DNA of 64,000 bases, taken from assembly GCA_031285295.1 (NCBI GenBank), contig JAITWK010000038.1, positions 1 through 64,000 on the forward strand. The letters are read 5' to 3'. A program made the translations under genes and the position numbers. The stretch is from Deltaproteobacteria bacterium (GTDB lineage: Bacteria; Desulfobacterota; Desulfovibrionia; Desulfovibrionales; Desulfovibrionaceae). A model generated the notes under the pieces. The model was not told the origin of the DNA, made no database searches, and saw only the letters and a list, made by a program, of their open reading frames with translations. Positions 58,269-64,000 of this stretch are shown here, in pieces (positions within the stretch are counted from its first letter, which is position 1; the number at the start of each line of letters is the position of its first letter).

Positions 58269-59828
58269 ATGTTTGACAATCTTTCCGACAGACTGAACGG
58301 AGTATTCCGCAAGCTCGGCGGCAGGGCGCAACTGGATGAGAAAAACATCCAGGAAGGCCTGCGCGAAGTGCGTCTCGCTTTGCTTGAAGCCGACGTAAAC
58401 TTCAAGGTTGTCAAAGAATTTACCGACAAAGTGCGGGAGCGCTGCCTGGGCGTGGAAGTGGGCAAGTCCCTTACCCCCACCCAGCAGCTTGTCAGCGTGG
58501 TCAACGAGGAACTTACCGCCATATTGGGCGGCGAGACCGAAGGGCTGAACCTGCGTGGCAAGGCTCCGCACGCGATCATGCTGGTCGGCCTGCAAGGTTC
58601 GGGTAAAACCACCTCGGCGGCCAAACTGGCCAACTGGCTGAAAGGCCAGGGCCACCGCCCCTATCTGGCCCCGGCCGACGTTTATCGCCCGGCGGCCATT
58701 GAGCAGCTTGCCACCCTGGCCGAACAGCTTGAACTGCCCTGCTACCCTTCCAGCACCTCCATGAAGCCGGTGGATATCGCGCTAAAAGCCATGGACGCCG
58801 CCAGAGAAGCCGATTGCGACGTAGTACTGCTGGATACCGCTGGCCGCCTGCATATCGATCAGGAACTGATGGACGAGCTGGTGGCCCTTAAGGATGCCGC
58901 CGCGCCCAAGGAAATCCTGTTCGTGGCCGATGCCATGACCGGCCAGGAAGCCGTCACCGTTGCCGAAGCTTTTGACAAAGCCCTGGACATCAGCGGCGTA
59001 ATCCTTACCAAAATGGATGGCGATGCCAGAGGCGGCGCGGCCCTTTCCATCAAGTCGGTAACCGGCAAAAGCGTCAAGTTCGTGGGCCTGGGCGAAAAAA
59101 TTTCCGAAATGGAAATCTTCCACCCGGACCGCGTGGCCGGGCGCATTCTCGGCATGGGCGACGTGCTCACCCTGATTGAAAAAACCCAGGGAGCCATTGA
59201 GCAGGACGAGGCCGAAGAACTGGCCCGCAAGATGCAAAAGGCCGAGTTCGACTTTGAAGATTTTCGCGTCAATATGCGGCGCATCAAAAAACTGGGTTCG
59301 CTTGACGGAATTTTAAAGATGATCCCCGGCCTCGGCGGCCTGCGGGAAAAACTTGGCGCGGCTCAGACTCCGGAAAAAGAGCTGGCCCGCACCGAAGCGA
59401 TCATCAACTCCATGACCCGGCAGGAACGGCATACCCCCAAGATTATCAATGCCGCCCGCAAGAGCCGTATCGCCAAGGGAGCCGGCGTTACCGTGGCCCA
59501 GGTTAACCAATTGCTCAAGCAGTTCGAAGCCATGCGCGGCATGATGCAGAACATGATGGGCGGCAAAGGCAAGGCTGGCAAAGGCTTGCCGCGCAGGCAG
59601 AGCATGCCTGGCCTTCCCGGCGGGCGTATGCCCGGACTGCCCGGTGGCATGGGCGGGCTTGGCGGCATGAGCGGAATGCCCGGATTGGGCGGAATGAGCG
59701 GCATGCCTGGACTAAGTGGACTGAATGGGAGTCAAATGCCCGAAGAAGCCACTGGTGGCGCGCTTTCCAAGACCGCGCAGAAAAAGAAAAAACAGATGCG
59801 TAAAGCCCAACGCAACAAAAAGCGTTGA
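58269..59828 (+). CDS. ffh: Signal recognition particle protein Ffh
   Basis: Started at ATG 58269, 519 aa. It is the SRP54 GTPase that targets nascent membrane proteins. N domain (MFDNLSDRLNGVFRKL), G domain with P-loop GLQGSGKTTSAAKLA (about 105-119), DTAGR (near 189) and TKMDGDARGGAAL (near 245), and an M domain with the signal-sequence groove (LARTEAIINSMTRQERHTP, GAGVTVAQVNQLLKQF). The C-terminus is an expanded Gly/Met/Pro tail (GMPGLPGG-type repeats). It is longer than E. coli Ffh (453 aa) because of that tail. Confidence 0.95.
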   Translation: MFDNLSDRLNGVFRKLGGRAQLDEKNIQEGLREVRLALLEADVNFKVVKEFTDKVRERCLGVEVGKSLTPTQQLVSVVNEELTAILGGETEGLNLRGKAPHAIMLVGLQGSGKTTSAAKLANWLKGQGHRPYLAPADVYRPAAIEQLATLAEQLELPCYPSSTSMKPVDIALKAMDAAREADCDVVLLDTAGRLHIDQELMDELVALKDAAAPKEILFVADAMTGQEAVTVAEAFDKALDISGVILTKMDGDARGGAALSIKSVTGKSVKFVGLGEKISEMEIFHPDRVAGRILGMGDVLTLIEKTQGAIEQDEAEELARKMQKAEFDFEDFRVNMRRIKKLGSLDGILKMIPGLGGLREKLGAAQTPEKELARTEAIINSMTRQERHTPKIINAARKSRIAKGAGVTVAQVNQLLKQFEAMRGMMQNMMGGKGKAGKGLPRRQSMPGLPGGRMPGLPGGMGGLGGMSGMPGLGGMSGMPGLSGLNGSQMPEEATGGALSKTAQKKKKQMRKAQRNKKR

Positions 59829-59855
59829 GCATTAAAATTTTGCTTACTGAGGAAT

Positions 59856-59880
59856 GAGCAATTATCCTTGCTCTTTTTTT
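59856..59880 (+). terminator. Terminator of ffh
   Basis: GAGCAA-TTATCC-TTGCTC followed by TTTTTTT, 28 bp after the stop codon. rpsP then needs its own promoter; TTGTCA near 59879 with AATAGT 17 bp later is a candidate. Confidence 0.88.
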
Positions 59881-59919
59881 GTCAAATAAATATGAATAAT
59901 CAATAGTCAGGAGTGAACA

Positions 59920-60159
59920 ATGGCAGTCAAAGTTAGGCTTACCCGTTCCGGCAGCAAAAAGCGTCCCTTCTACCGCGTGGTCGCCATCAACGGCGGCACC
60001 CGTCGCGATGGTCGCCCGCTGGAATTCCTCGGGTACTACAACCCCATGACCAACCCGGCGGAAATCAAGCTTGAACGCGAAAAAATCCAGAAATGGCTGG
60101 ATTTGGGCGCCGAACCCTCCGAAACGGTTCGCAGCCTGCTCAAGCAAACCGCCGAGTAA
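59920..60159 (+). CDS. rpsP: 30S ribosomal protein S16
   Basis: A 79-aa S16. The N-terminal [20 protein letters not shown] and the FLGYYNP motif are family hallmarks. AGGAG precedes the ATG by 8 bp. It is first in the usual rpsP-khpA-rimM-trmD-rplS order. Confidence 0.97.
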   Translation: MAVKVRLTRSGSKKRPFYRVVAINGGTRRDGRPLEFLGYYNPMTNPAEIKLEREKIQKWLDLGAEPSETVRSLLKQTAE

Positions 60160-60218
60160 CGCTTCCGGGTTGAAGGGGCTTCCCGTGCCCGCGCAGCATT
60201 ATTGACGCCGCCGGTTTC

Positions 60219-60305
60219 ACTTCGGACCTGGAGCAGATTGACCTTGAAACAGCTTTGCAGGCACCCCTTGCAAAGCCTGGGCGATTCTCCGAAGTTGACC
60301 TGCTC
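60219..60305 (+). other. Structured intergenic RNA segment between rpsP and khpA
   Basis: ACTTCGGA (60219-60226) pairs with TCCGAAGT (60288-60295). Inside, GCTTTGCA (60252-60259) pairs with TGCAAAGC (60269-60276). GAGCAG (60231-60236) can pair with CTGCTC (60300-60305), crossing the outer stem, a possible pseudoknot. The whole gap is 196 bp within an operon. It could be a regulatory leader for khpA or a processing site. Confidence 0.4.
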
Positions 60306-60355
60306 TGAAGCATTTTGCTCTGTGGCAGATACTGTAAAAGTGCGCGAGGTACTCC

Positions 60356-60589
60356 ATGCTGAAGGAACTGGTTGAATTCACGGCAAAATCTCTTGTGGAC
60401 AAACCTGCTGATGTGCAAGTTACCGAAATCGAGGGCGAGCAGACAACAGTGATTGAACTGCGGGTCGCAAAAGAAGATCTCGGCAAGGTAATTGGAAAGC
60501 AGGGCCGCACGGCCCGGGCCATCCGTACCATCCTGGGCGCTGCGGCCAGCAAGGAAAAAAAGCGTTGCGTGCTTGAAATATTGGAATAA
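60356..60589 (+). CDS. khpA: KH-domain RNA-binding protein KhpA
   Basis: A 77-aa single KH domain (YlqC/KhpA family). The GXXG loop is [14 protein letters not shown] (about 45-58, GKQG). Such proteins bind RNA, in Gram-positives as a KhpA/KhpB pair. GCGAGG lies 6 bp before the ATG. Its stop abuts the rimM start directly (TAA-ATG). Confidence 0.93.
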   Translation: MLKELVEFTAKSLVDKPADVQVTEIEGEQTTVIELRVAKEDLGKVIGKQGRTARAIRTILGAAASKEKKRCVLEILE

Positions 60590-61192
60590 ATGCGCTCAAG
60601 CAACACGGGTAATCAACATAGCCCTGCCCCTGGCAAGCTTCCGGAACTGATCGAAGTTGGCCGGGTGGTCAAGGCTCATGGCATTCGCGGCGAACTCTGC
60701 CTGGACTACCAGGCAGAGTCGTTGCGTTTACTCAAAGATTTCATATATCTGCGCGGCGGTTCAGCTCTGGCTGGTGCGCCCAAAGCCGCTGGCACGGTAA
60801 AATACAAAATCCTGTCCATGCGGCAACACCAGGGACGCCCCTTGCTTTTGCTTGAGGGCGTGGCCGATCGCAACGCCGCCGAACTTTTACGCAACTTCGC
60901 CGTGCTGGTGCCGCAAAGCCGTCTGCCCAAACTCAGGCCGGATGAAGTTTTTTTAAGCGAATTGCCCGGCCTGCGCGTACTGGTAAGACAGGCTGACGGC
61001 CCGGACGAATTTTTGGGCACGCTGGCCTCGGTAGACGAGGTGGCCGGTCAGGAAATCTGGACCATTAACGGCCCAAACGATCGTGAAATTCTTCTTCCGG
61101 CCAACGAACAGTTTGTGCTGGCCATAGACCTGGAGCGCGGCGAAACCGTAATCGACCCGCCGCCCGGCCTGCTGGAACTCTATCTGGGCTAG
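60590..61192 (+). CDS. rimM: 16S rRNA processing factor RimM
   Basis: A 200-aa RimM. The N-terminal barrel has IEVGRVVKAHGIRGELCLDY (about 20-39) and the PRC-barrel half has LGTLASVDEVAGQEIWTI and LLPANEQFVLAIDLERGETV. It helps mature the 30S head by binding S19. It starts at the base after the khpA stop. A 128-bp palindrome begins at its stop codon. Confidence 0.93.
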   Translation: MRSSNTGNQHSPAPGKLPELIEVGRVVKAHGIRGELCLDYQAESLRLLKDFIYLRGGSALAGAPKAAGTVKYKILSMRQHQGRPLLLLEGVADRNAAELLRNFAVLVPQSRLPKLRPDEVFLSELPGLRVLVRQADGPDEFLGTLASVDEVAGQEIWTINGPNDREILLPANEQFVLAIDLERGETVIDPPPGLLELYLG

Positions 61193-61319
61193 GGAAGCGC
61201 TGATTTATTCCGTTTGAGCTACGTCAGACTGCGCTTTTTCTCCGGGGGAAGGCCAAAAGAGGCCATCCCCCATCGTAAAATCTTGTCATCCTTGTCAAAC
61301 GAAAAACTTAGCGCTTCCC
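61192..61319. repeat. 128-bp palindromic element between rimM and trmD
   Basis: Outer arms GGGAAGCGCT (61192-61201) and AGCGCTTCCC (61310-61319); inner GTTTGA/TCAAAC; centre GGGGGA-GGCC/GGCC-TCCCCC. The segment CTACGTCAGACTGCGCTTTT followed by TCTCCGG resembles a segment of the family 1 copy at 28056. The left end overlaps the rimM TAG stop. Confidence 0.6.
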
Positions 61320-61333
61320 AAAAGCATTAATCA

Positions 61334-62851
61334 ATGGTTATCTGGGGCCTGCTTACCTTGAAAATCAACATTATCACTCTTTTTCCGGAATTTTTCCAGG
61401 GACCGCTTTCCTCCGGGCTGATGCAACGGGCCGTGGAAAACGGCCTGGTTGAATTCAACTTCATCAATCCACGCAACTTTACTGACGACAAGCGCCAGAC
61501 GGTTGACGACCGCCCCTATGGCGGCGGCCCCGGCATGGTGATGCTTTTGCAGCCCCTGACCCGCGCCCTGCGCTCGCTTGGGCATGGCGCTGCCGGACAT
61601 ATACCCGCCGAACACGACCCTGCTGAACAGTTGCCCGCCAGCCCCAGTGCTGACGAGGGCGGCTTTGCTGAACACAGTTCCGGCAACGCTTCGGGACGGC
61701 TGCTCTCCATGTCCCCGCAGGGACGCCCGCTTACGCAGGCCCTGGTACGCGAACTGAGCGCAGAAAAGGAACTCACCCTGATCTGTGGCCGTTACGAAGG
61801 TTTTGACGCCCGCCTGAATGATCTTTTCGATTTGGAAGAAGTTTCGCTGGGCGATTTTGTTCTCAACGGCGGAGAAACCGCCGCCCTGGCGGTTTGCGAG
61901 GCAGTCTCCCGGCTGCTCCCCGGTTTTATGGGGCATGAGGAATCCGGCGACGAAGAAAGCTTCAGCCAGGGGCTGCTGGAATACCCGCACTACACTCGGC
62001 CGGAAGACTTTGAAGGGCTGACCGTACCGGAAATTCTGCGCAGTGGCGATCACGCCAAGATAGCGGCCTGGCGGCGCGAGCGCTCGCTGGCTTCCACTTT
62101 GAAAAAACGCCCCGAACTGCTGGAACGGATCGGACTTGCCGGACTGAGCAAACAAGACGGCGCAGGCAAAGCCACCGGGCTAAGTACTTCCGATCTGGAA
62201 TTTCTGAAAAACCAGCCGCGCAAGCTGGCCGGGCGCAATCTTTACATAGCCCTGCTGCATTATCCGGTTTTGGATAAAGATGGAAAAAGCACGGCAGTTT
62301 CTTTGACAAACCTGGACATCCACGATATATCACGCAGTTCCTGCTCCTACGGATTAGGCGCTTTTTTTGTGGTCACACCGTTGCAGGATCAACGCTTTAT
62401 CCTGGATAAAGTGCTGGAACACTGGGTTTGCGGACCCGGCGGCCAGAGTAATCCGGACCGGAAACAGGCACTTTCAAAGGTTGTCGCGGCTGATAATCTG
62501 GAAGAAGCGCTGGCCTGGGTGGAACGCAAGCACGGCGAAGCCCCCCTGATTTGGGGCAGCAGCGCCGACTGGACTGCTGAAGCGGAAAAAAAGGCCAGAC
62601 GGCGGAGCGGCAAAAGCAAAAAAGACCGTTTGCCCGCAAACGGCACAATATCTTTTGACGAAGCCGGAAAAATTTTGTATACACGCCCGGCTATCCTGCT
62701 TCTGGGTACCAGTCATGGTCTGGCCCCGGAAGTCGTCGCAAGATGCGATCATCTGCTGCCTCCGCTGCGCCGGGCCTCAGATTACAACCATTTTTCGGTT
62801 CGTTGCGCGGCTACGGTCCTGTTGGATCGTTTGCTTGGAGAATGGGGCTAA
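61334..62851 (+). CDS. trmD: TrmD tRNA (guanine37-N1)-methyltransferase fused to a C-terminal SPOUT-type RNA methyltransferase domain
   Basis: A 505-aa fusion. Residues about 9-270 are TrmD (KINIITLFPEFF, DDRPYGGGPGMVM, LICGRYEGFDARL, SLGDFVLNGGETAALA, YTRPEDFEGLTVPEIL), making m1G37. There is a 40-residue Ala/Glu-rich insert (HIPAEHDPAEQLPASPSADE) at the middle. Residues about 295-505 look like the PF09936-type SAM-dependent RNA methyltransferase domain (LYIALLHYPVLDKDGKSTAV, SSCSYGLGAFFVVTPL, LLLGTSHGLAPEVV), known to be fused to TrmD in Desulfovibrio. The ATG at 61334 is used; TTG 61358 would match the usual N-terminus. Confidence 0.88.
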   Translation: MVIWGLLTLKINIITLFPEFFQGPLSSGLMQRAVENGLVEFNFINPRNFTDDKRQTVDDRPYGGGPGMVMLLQPLTRALRSLGHGAAGHIPAEHDPAEQLPASPSADEGGFAEHSSGNASGRLLSMSPQGRPLTQALVRELSAEKELTLICGRYEGFDARLNDLFDLEEVSLGDFVLNGGETAALAVCEAVSRLLPGFMGHEESGDEESFSQGLLEYPHYTRPEDFEGLTVPEILRSGDHAKIAAWRRERSLASTLKKRPELLERIGLAGLSKQDGAGKATGLSTSDLEFLKNQPRKLAGRNLYIALLHYPVLDKDGKSTAVSLTNLDIHDISRSSCSYGLGAFFVVTPLQDQRFILDKVLEHWVCGPGGQSNPDRKQALSKVVAADNLEEALAWVERKHGEAPLIWGSSADWTAEAEKKARRRSGKSKKDRLPANGTISFDEAGKILYTRPAILLLGTSHGLAPEVVARCDHLLPPLRRASDYNHFSVRCAATVLLDRLLGEWG

Positions 62852-62945
62852 ATAGTTTACACCAGCGCCTTTTTTCTCCGGCTGCGGCAACAAGTTTTTT
62901 TATTTCGGAATTTTATGCGCTGATTCGCGCAAAAGGGGATAAGAA

Positions 62946-63293
62946 ATGGATATTATCAAGAAAATTGAAAGCGAACAGCTGCGTATGGATTTGCCGAAGT
63001 TCAAGTCCGGCGACACCGTAAAAGTGCACATGCGTATTGTGGAAGGCGAAAAGGAACGTATCCAGGTTTTCCAGGGTAACGTGATCCGCATCAGCCGCGC
63101 TTCCTCCAACACCTCCATCACCGTGCGCAAAATTTCCGACGGCGTGGGCGTTGAACGCGTGCTGCCCCTGTACTCGCCGATCATCGAAAAGATCGAGCTG
63201 GTTACCGAAGGCCGCGTGCGCCGCAGCCGCCTTTACTACCTGCGCAACCTCAAGGGTAAAGCCGCGCGCATTAAGCCCAAGCAGAGCTGGTAA
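62946..63293 (+). CDS. rplS: 50S ribosomal protein L19
   Basis: A 115-aa L19: MDIIKKIESEQLRMDLPKFK, then GDTVKVHMRIVEGEKERIQV, the FQGNVIRISR segment and RRSRLYYLRNLKGKAARIK. It closes the rpsP operon. AAAAGGGGAT lies ahead of the ATG. Confidence 0.97.
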   Translation: MDIIKKIESEQLRMDLPKFKSGDTVKVHMRIVEGEKERIQVFQGNVIRISRASSNTSITVRKISDGVGVERVLPLYSPIIEKIELVTEGRVRRSRLYYLRNLKGKAARIKPKQSW

Positions 63294-63360
63294 TTTTTTT
63301 CCGGGCAAGTCCCGGTACATAAGGGCGTACTATATAATAAAGGTGCGCCCATTCTATACT

Positions 63361-63392
63361 GGCGGGTCGCTGTTTACGGCGATCCGCCTATC
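63361..63392 (+). terminator. Terminator of the rpsP-rplS operon
   Basis: GGCGGGTCGC (63361-63370) pairs with GGCGATCCGCC (63378-63388, one G-T pair), followed by TATCTGTTTT. A weaker GGGCG.../GCGCCC hairpin precedes it. Confidence 0.7.
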
Positions 63393-63399
63393 TGTTTTG

Positions 63400-63488
63400 G
63401 GTAGCGCCTAAGTTTGCCGTCAGACTAGGAAGGCGAGTTTTTTGTGAGCGATGCCTGACGACGTATCACGGCAAAATCAGGCGCTACT
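63400..63488. repeat. Short version of family 1 palindromic element (89 bp)
   Basis: GGTAGCGCCTAAGTTTGCCG followed by TCAGACTAGGAAGGCGAG, then GATGCCTGACGACGTATCAC and GGCAAAATCAGGCGCTACT. It matches the 28056 copy in reverse complement, lacking the central GTGTACTC part. It meets the pbpC stop codon. Confidence 0.7.
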
Positions 63489-64000
63489 ATTCACTTTGCT
63501 GGACGGTAATCTTCACACTGCTGCTGCGGCCCAAATTATCCACCACACTGATGATGTTAATACCGCCGGGCGGCGTCCAGACGATATGCTCGGCGGGAGT
63601 GCTGCGTCCAATAAAGCTTTTGCCGGAAAACCAGTAAAAATCCGTTGCGTCGGCATCACCCGAAGCGTGCAGAGTTACTACCGAGCCTTCCGGTCTGGTC
63701 ACGCTGCGGTGGTAGGTTACCCCTTCCTTGGGCGAAAGTATTTCCGGCGGCAGGCCGCCGGAATACCCCCCATAAACAACACCGCCTTCGCATTCCGGCA
63801 TAAAGGGCGGCGGCGAGGGTTTGATCACCCCGGCCTGACGGAACAGGCGCAGCAAATCCGTGGGCCAGAACTCCATCACCACCCGCTCGGTCTTGCCCGG
63901 CTCCTCCACACAGGCCCGCAGGCCGCTGGTTTTGTCGATCAGCACGCGGCGGTAAACGCCGGAATCCGCAATGGGCGAGACGCCGGGGATGAACCAGGTT
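63487..64000 (-). CDS. pbpC: Penicillin-binding protein 1C, C-terminal part (runs off the window)
   Basis: The minus-strand frame stays open to the window edge (170 residues visible). TWFIPGVSPIADSGVYRRVL and LIDKTSGLRACVEE, then the C-terminal BiPBP_C domain (ILSPKEGVTYHRSVTRPEGS, DFYWFSGKSFIGRS, IISVVDNLGRSSSVKI), identify the end of PBP1C, a transglycosylase-transpeptidase of the periplasm. The active-site regions lie outside the window. The stop codon TAG is followed by TAGCGCC of a repeat element. Confidence 0.85.
   Translation of the reverse strand, partial: TWFIPGVSPIADSGVYRRVLIDKTSGLRACVEEPGKTERVVMEFWPTDLLRLFRQAGVIKPSPPPFMPECEGGVVYGGYSGGLPPEILSPKEGVTYHRSVTRPEGSVVTLHASGDADATDFYWFSGKSFIGRSTPAEHIVWTPPGGINIISVVDNLGRSSSVKITVQQSE

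Overview
The window looks like a chromosomal piece of a Gram-negative sulfate-reducing deltaproteobacterium, most likely Desulfovibrionaceae. The signs are the siroheme-dependent (Ahb) heme pathway, a small c553-type cytochrome, electron-bifurcating NfnAB, a system I CcmF, an LPS/outer-membrane gene set (lpxK, rfaE2, tamAB, lpoB) and a TrmD fused to a second SPOUT domain. Coding density is high. The GC-rich codon bias produces many long antisense shadow ORFs, which are left out. All identifications come from reading the sequence; no database search was run.

Layout. 0.1-1.7 kb: heme synthesis (ahbD, an ahbA/B-type siroheme decarboxylase subunit). 1.7-14.1 kb: an envelope block of five lipoproteins (DUF3298, COG3014, YcfL, LpoB-like, FlgO/CsgG-like) running into a lipoprotein-like TamA and TamB. 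14.1-15.6 kb: a TtuA-like tRNA thiolase and a ThiS-like carrier with an altered C-terminus. 15.8-23 kb: a single-domain response regulator, an M50 protease, ccmF with a TPR partner, trpS, rfaE2 and an NtrC-type regulator. 23-33 kb: DUF3179 protein, acyl-ACP thioesterase, purM, AmrS-type radical SAM enzyme, tRNA-Pro, small conserved genes (DUF1640, DUF465, DUF167, YggT, HAD), a Phd/ParE pair beside a tRNA 3'-end fragment, cytochrome c553 and thiM. 33-40.7 kb: hybrid histidine kinase, proline-racemase-family enzyme, CobD-like enzyme, GluQ-RS and a WbsX-like protein. 40.8-42.2 kb: a very small island in tRNA-Ser(GGA). 42.4-54.7 kb: HDOD protein, nfnBA, GH57 protein, Bax-inhibitor-1 family protein, a large hybrid kinase and lpxK. 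54.7-58 kb: a tiny membrane-peptide locus and a large TPR/zinc-knuckle membrane protein. 58-63.3 kb: tRNA-Leu, ffh and the rpsP-khpA-rimM-trmD-rplS operon. The window ends inside pbpC.

Most interesting content. (1) A 1,283-bp tRNA-Ser island with perfect hallmarks of site-specific integration but no integrase. Its only gene is an AbiD/F-type HEPN protein, preceded on the same strand by a promoter and a roughly 68-nt terminated RNA, so it is a candidate RNA-regulated toxin or defence module. (2) A 29-residue membrane peptide with an occluded Shine-Dalgarno sequence and fold-back potential, resembling a type I toxin. (3) A family of dispersed palindromic elements (full length about 127 bp) that mostly begin at stop codons and in one case lie in frame inside the GH57 gene. 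(4) Two GAGTA-N5-TACTC palindromes upstream of ccmF.
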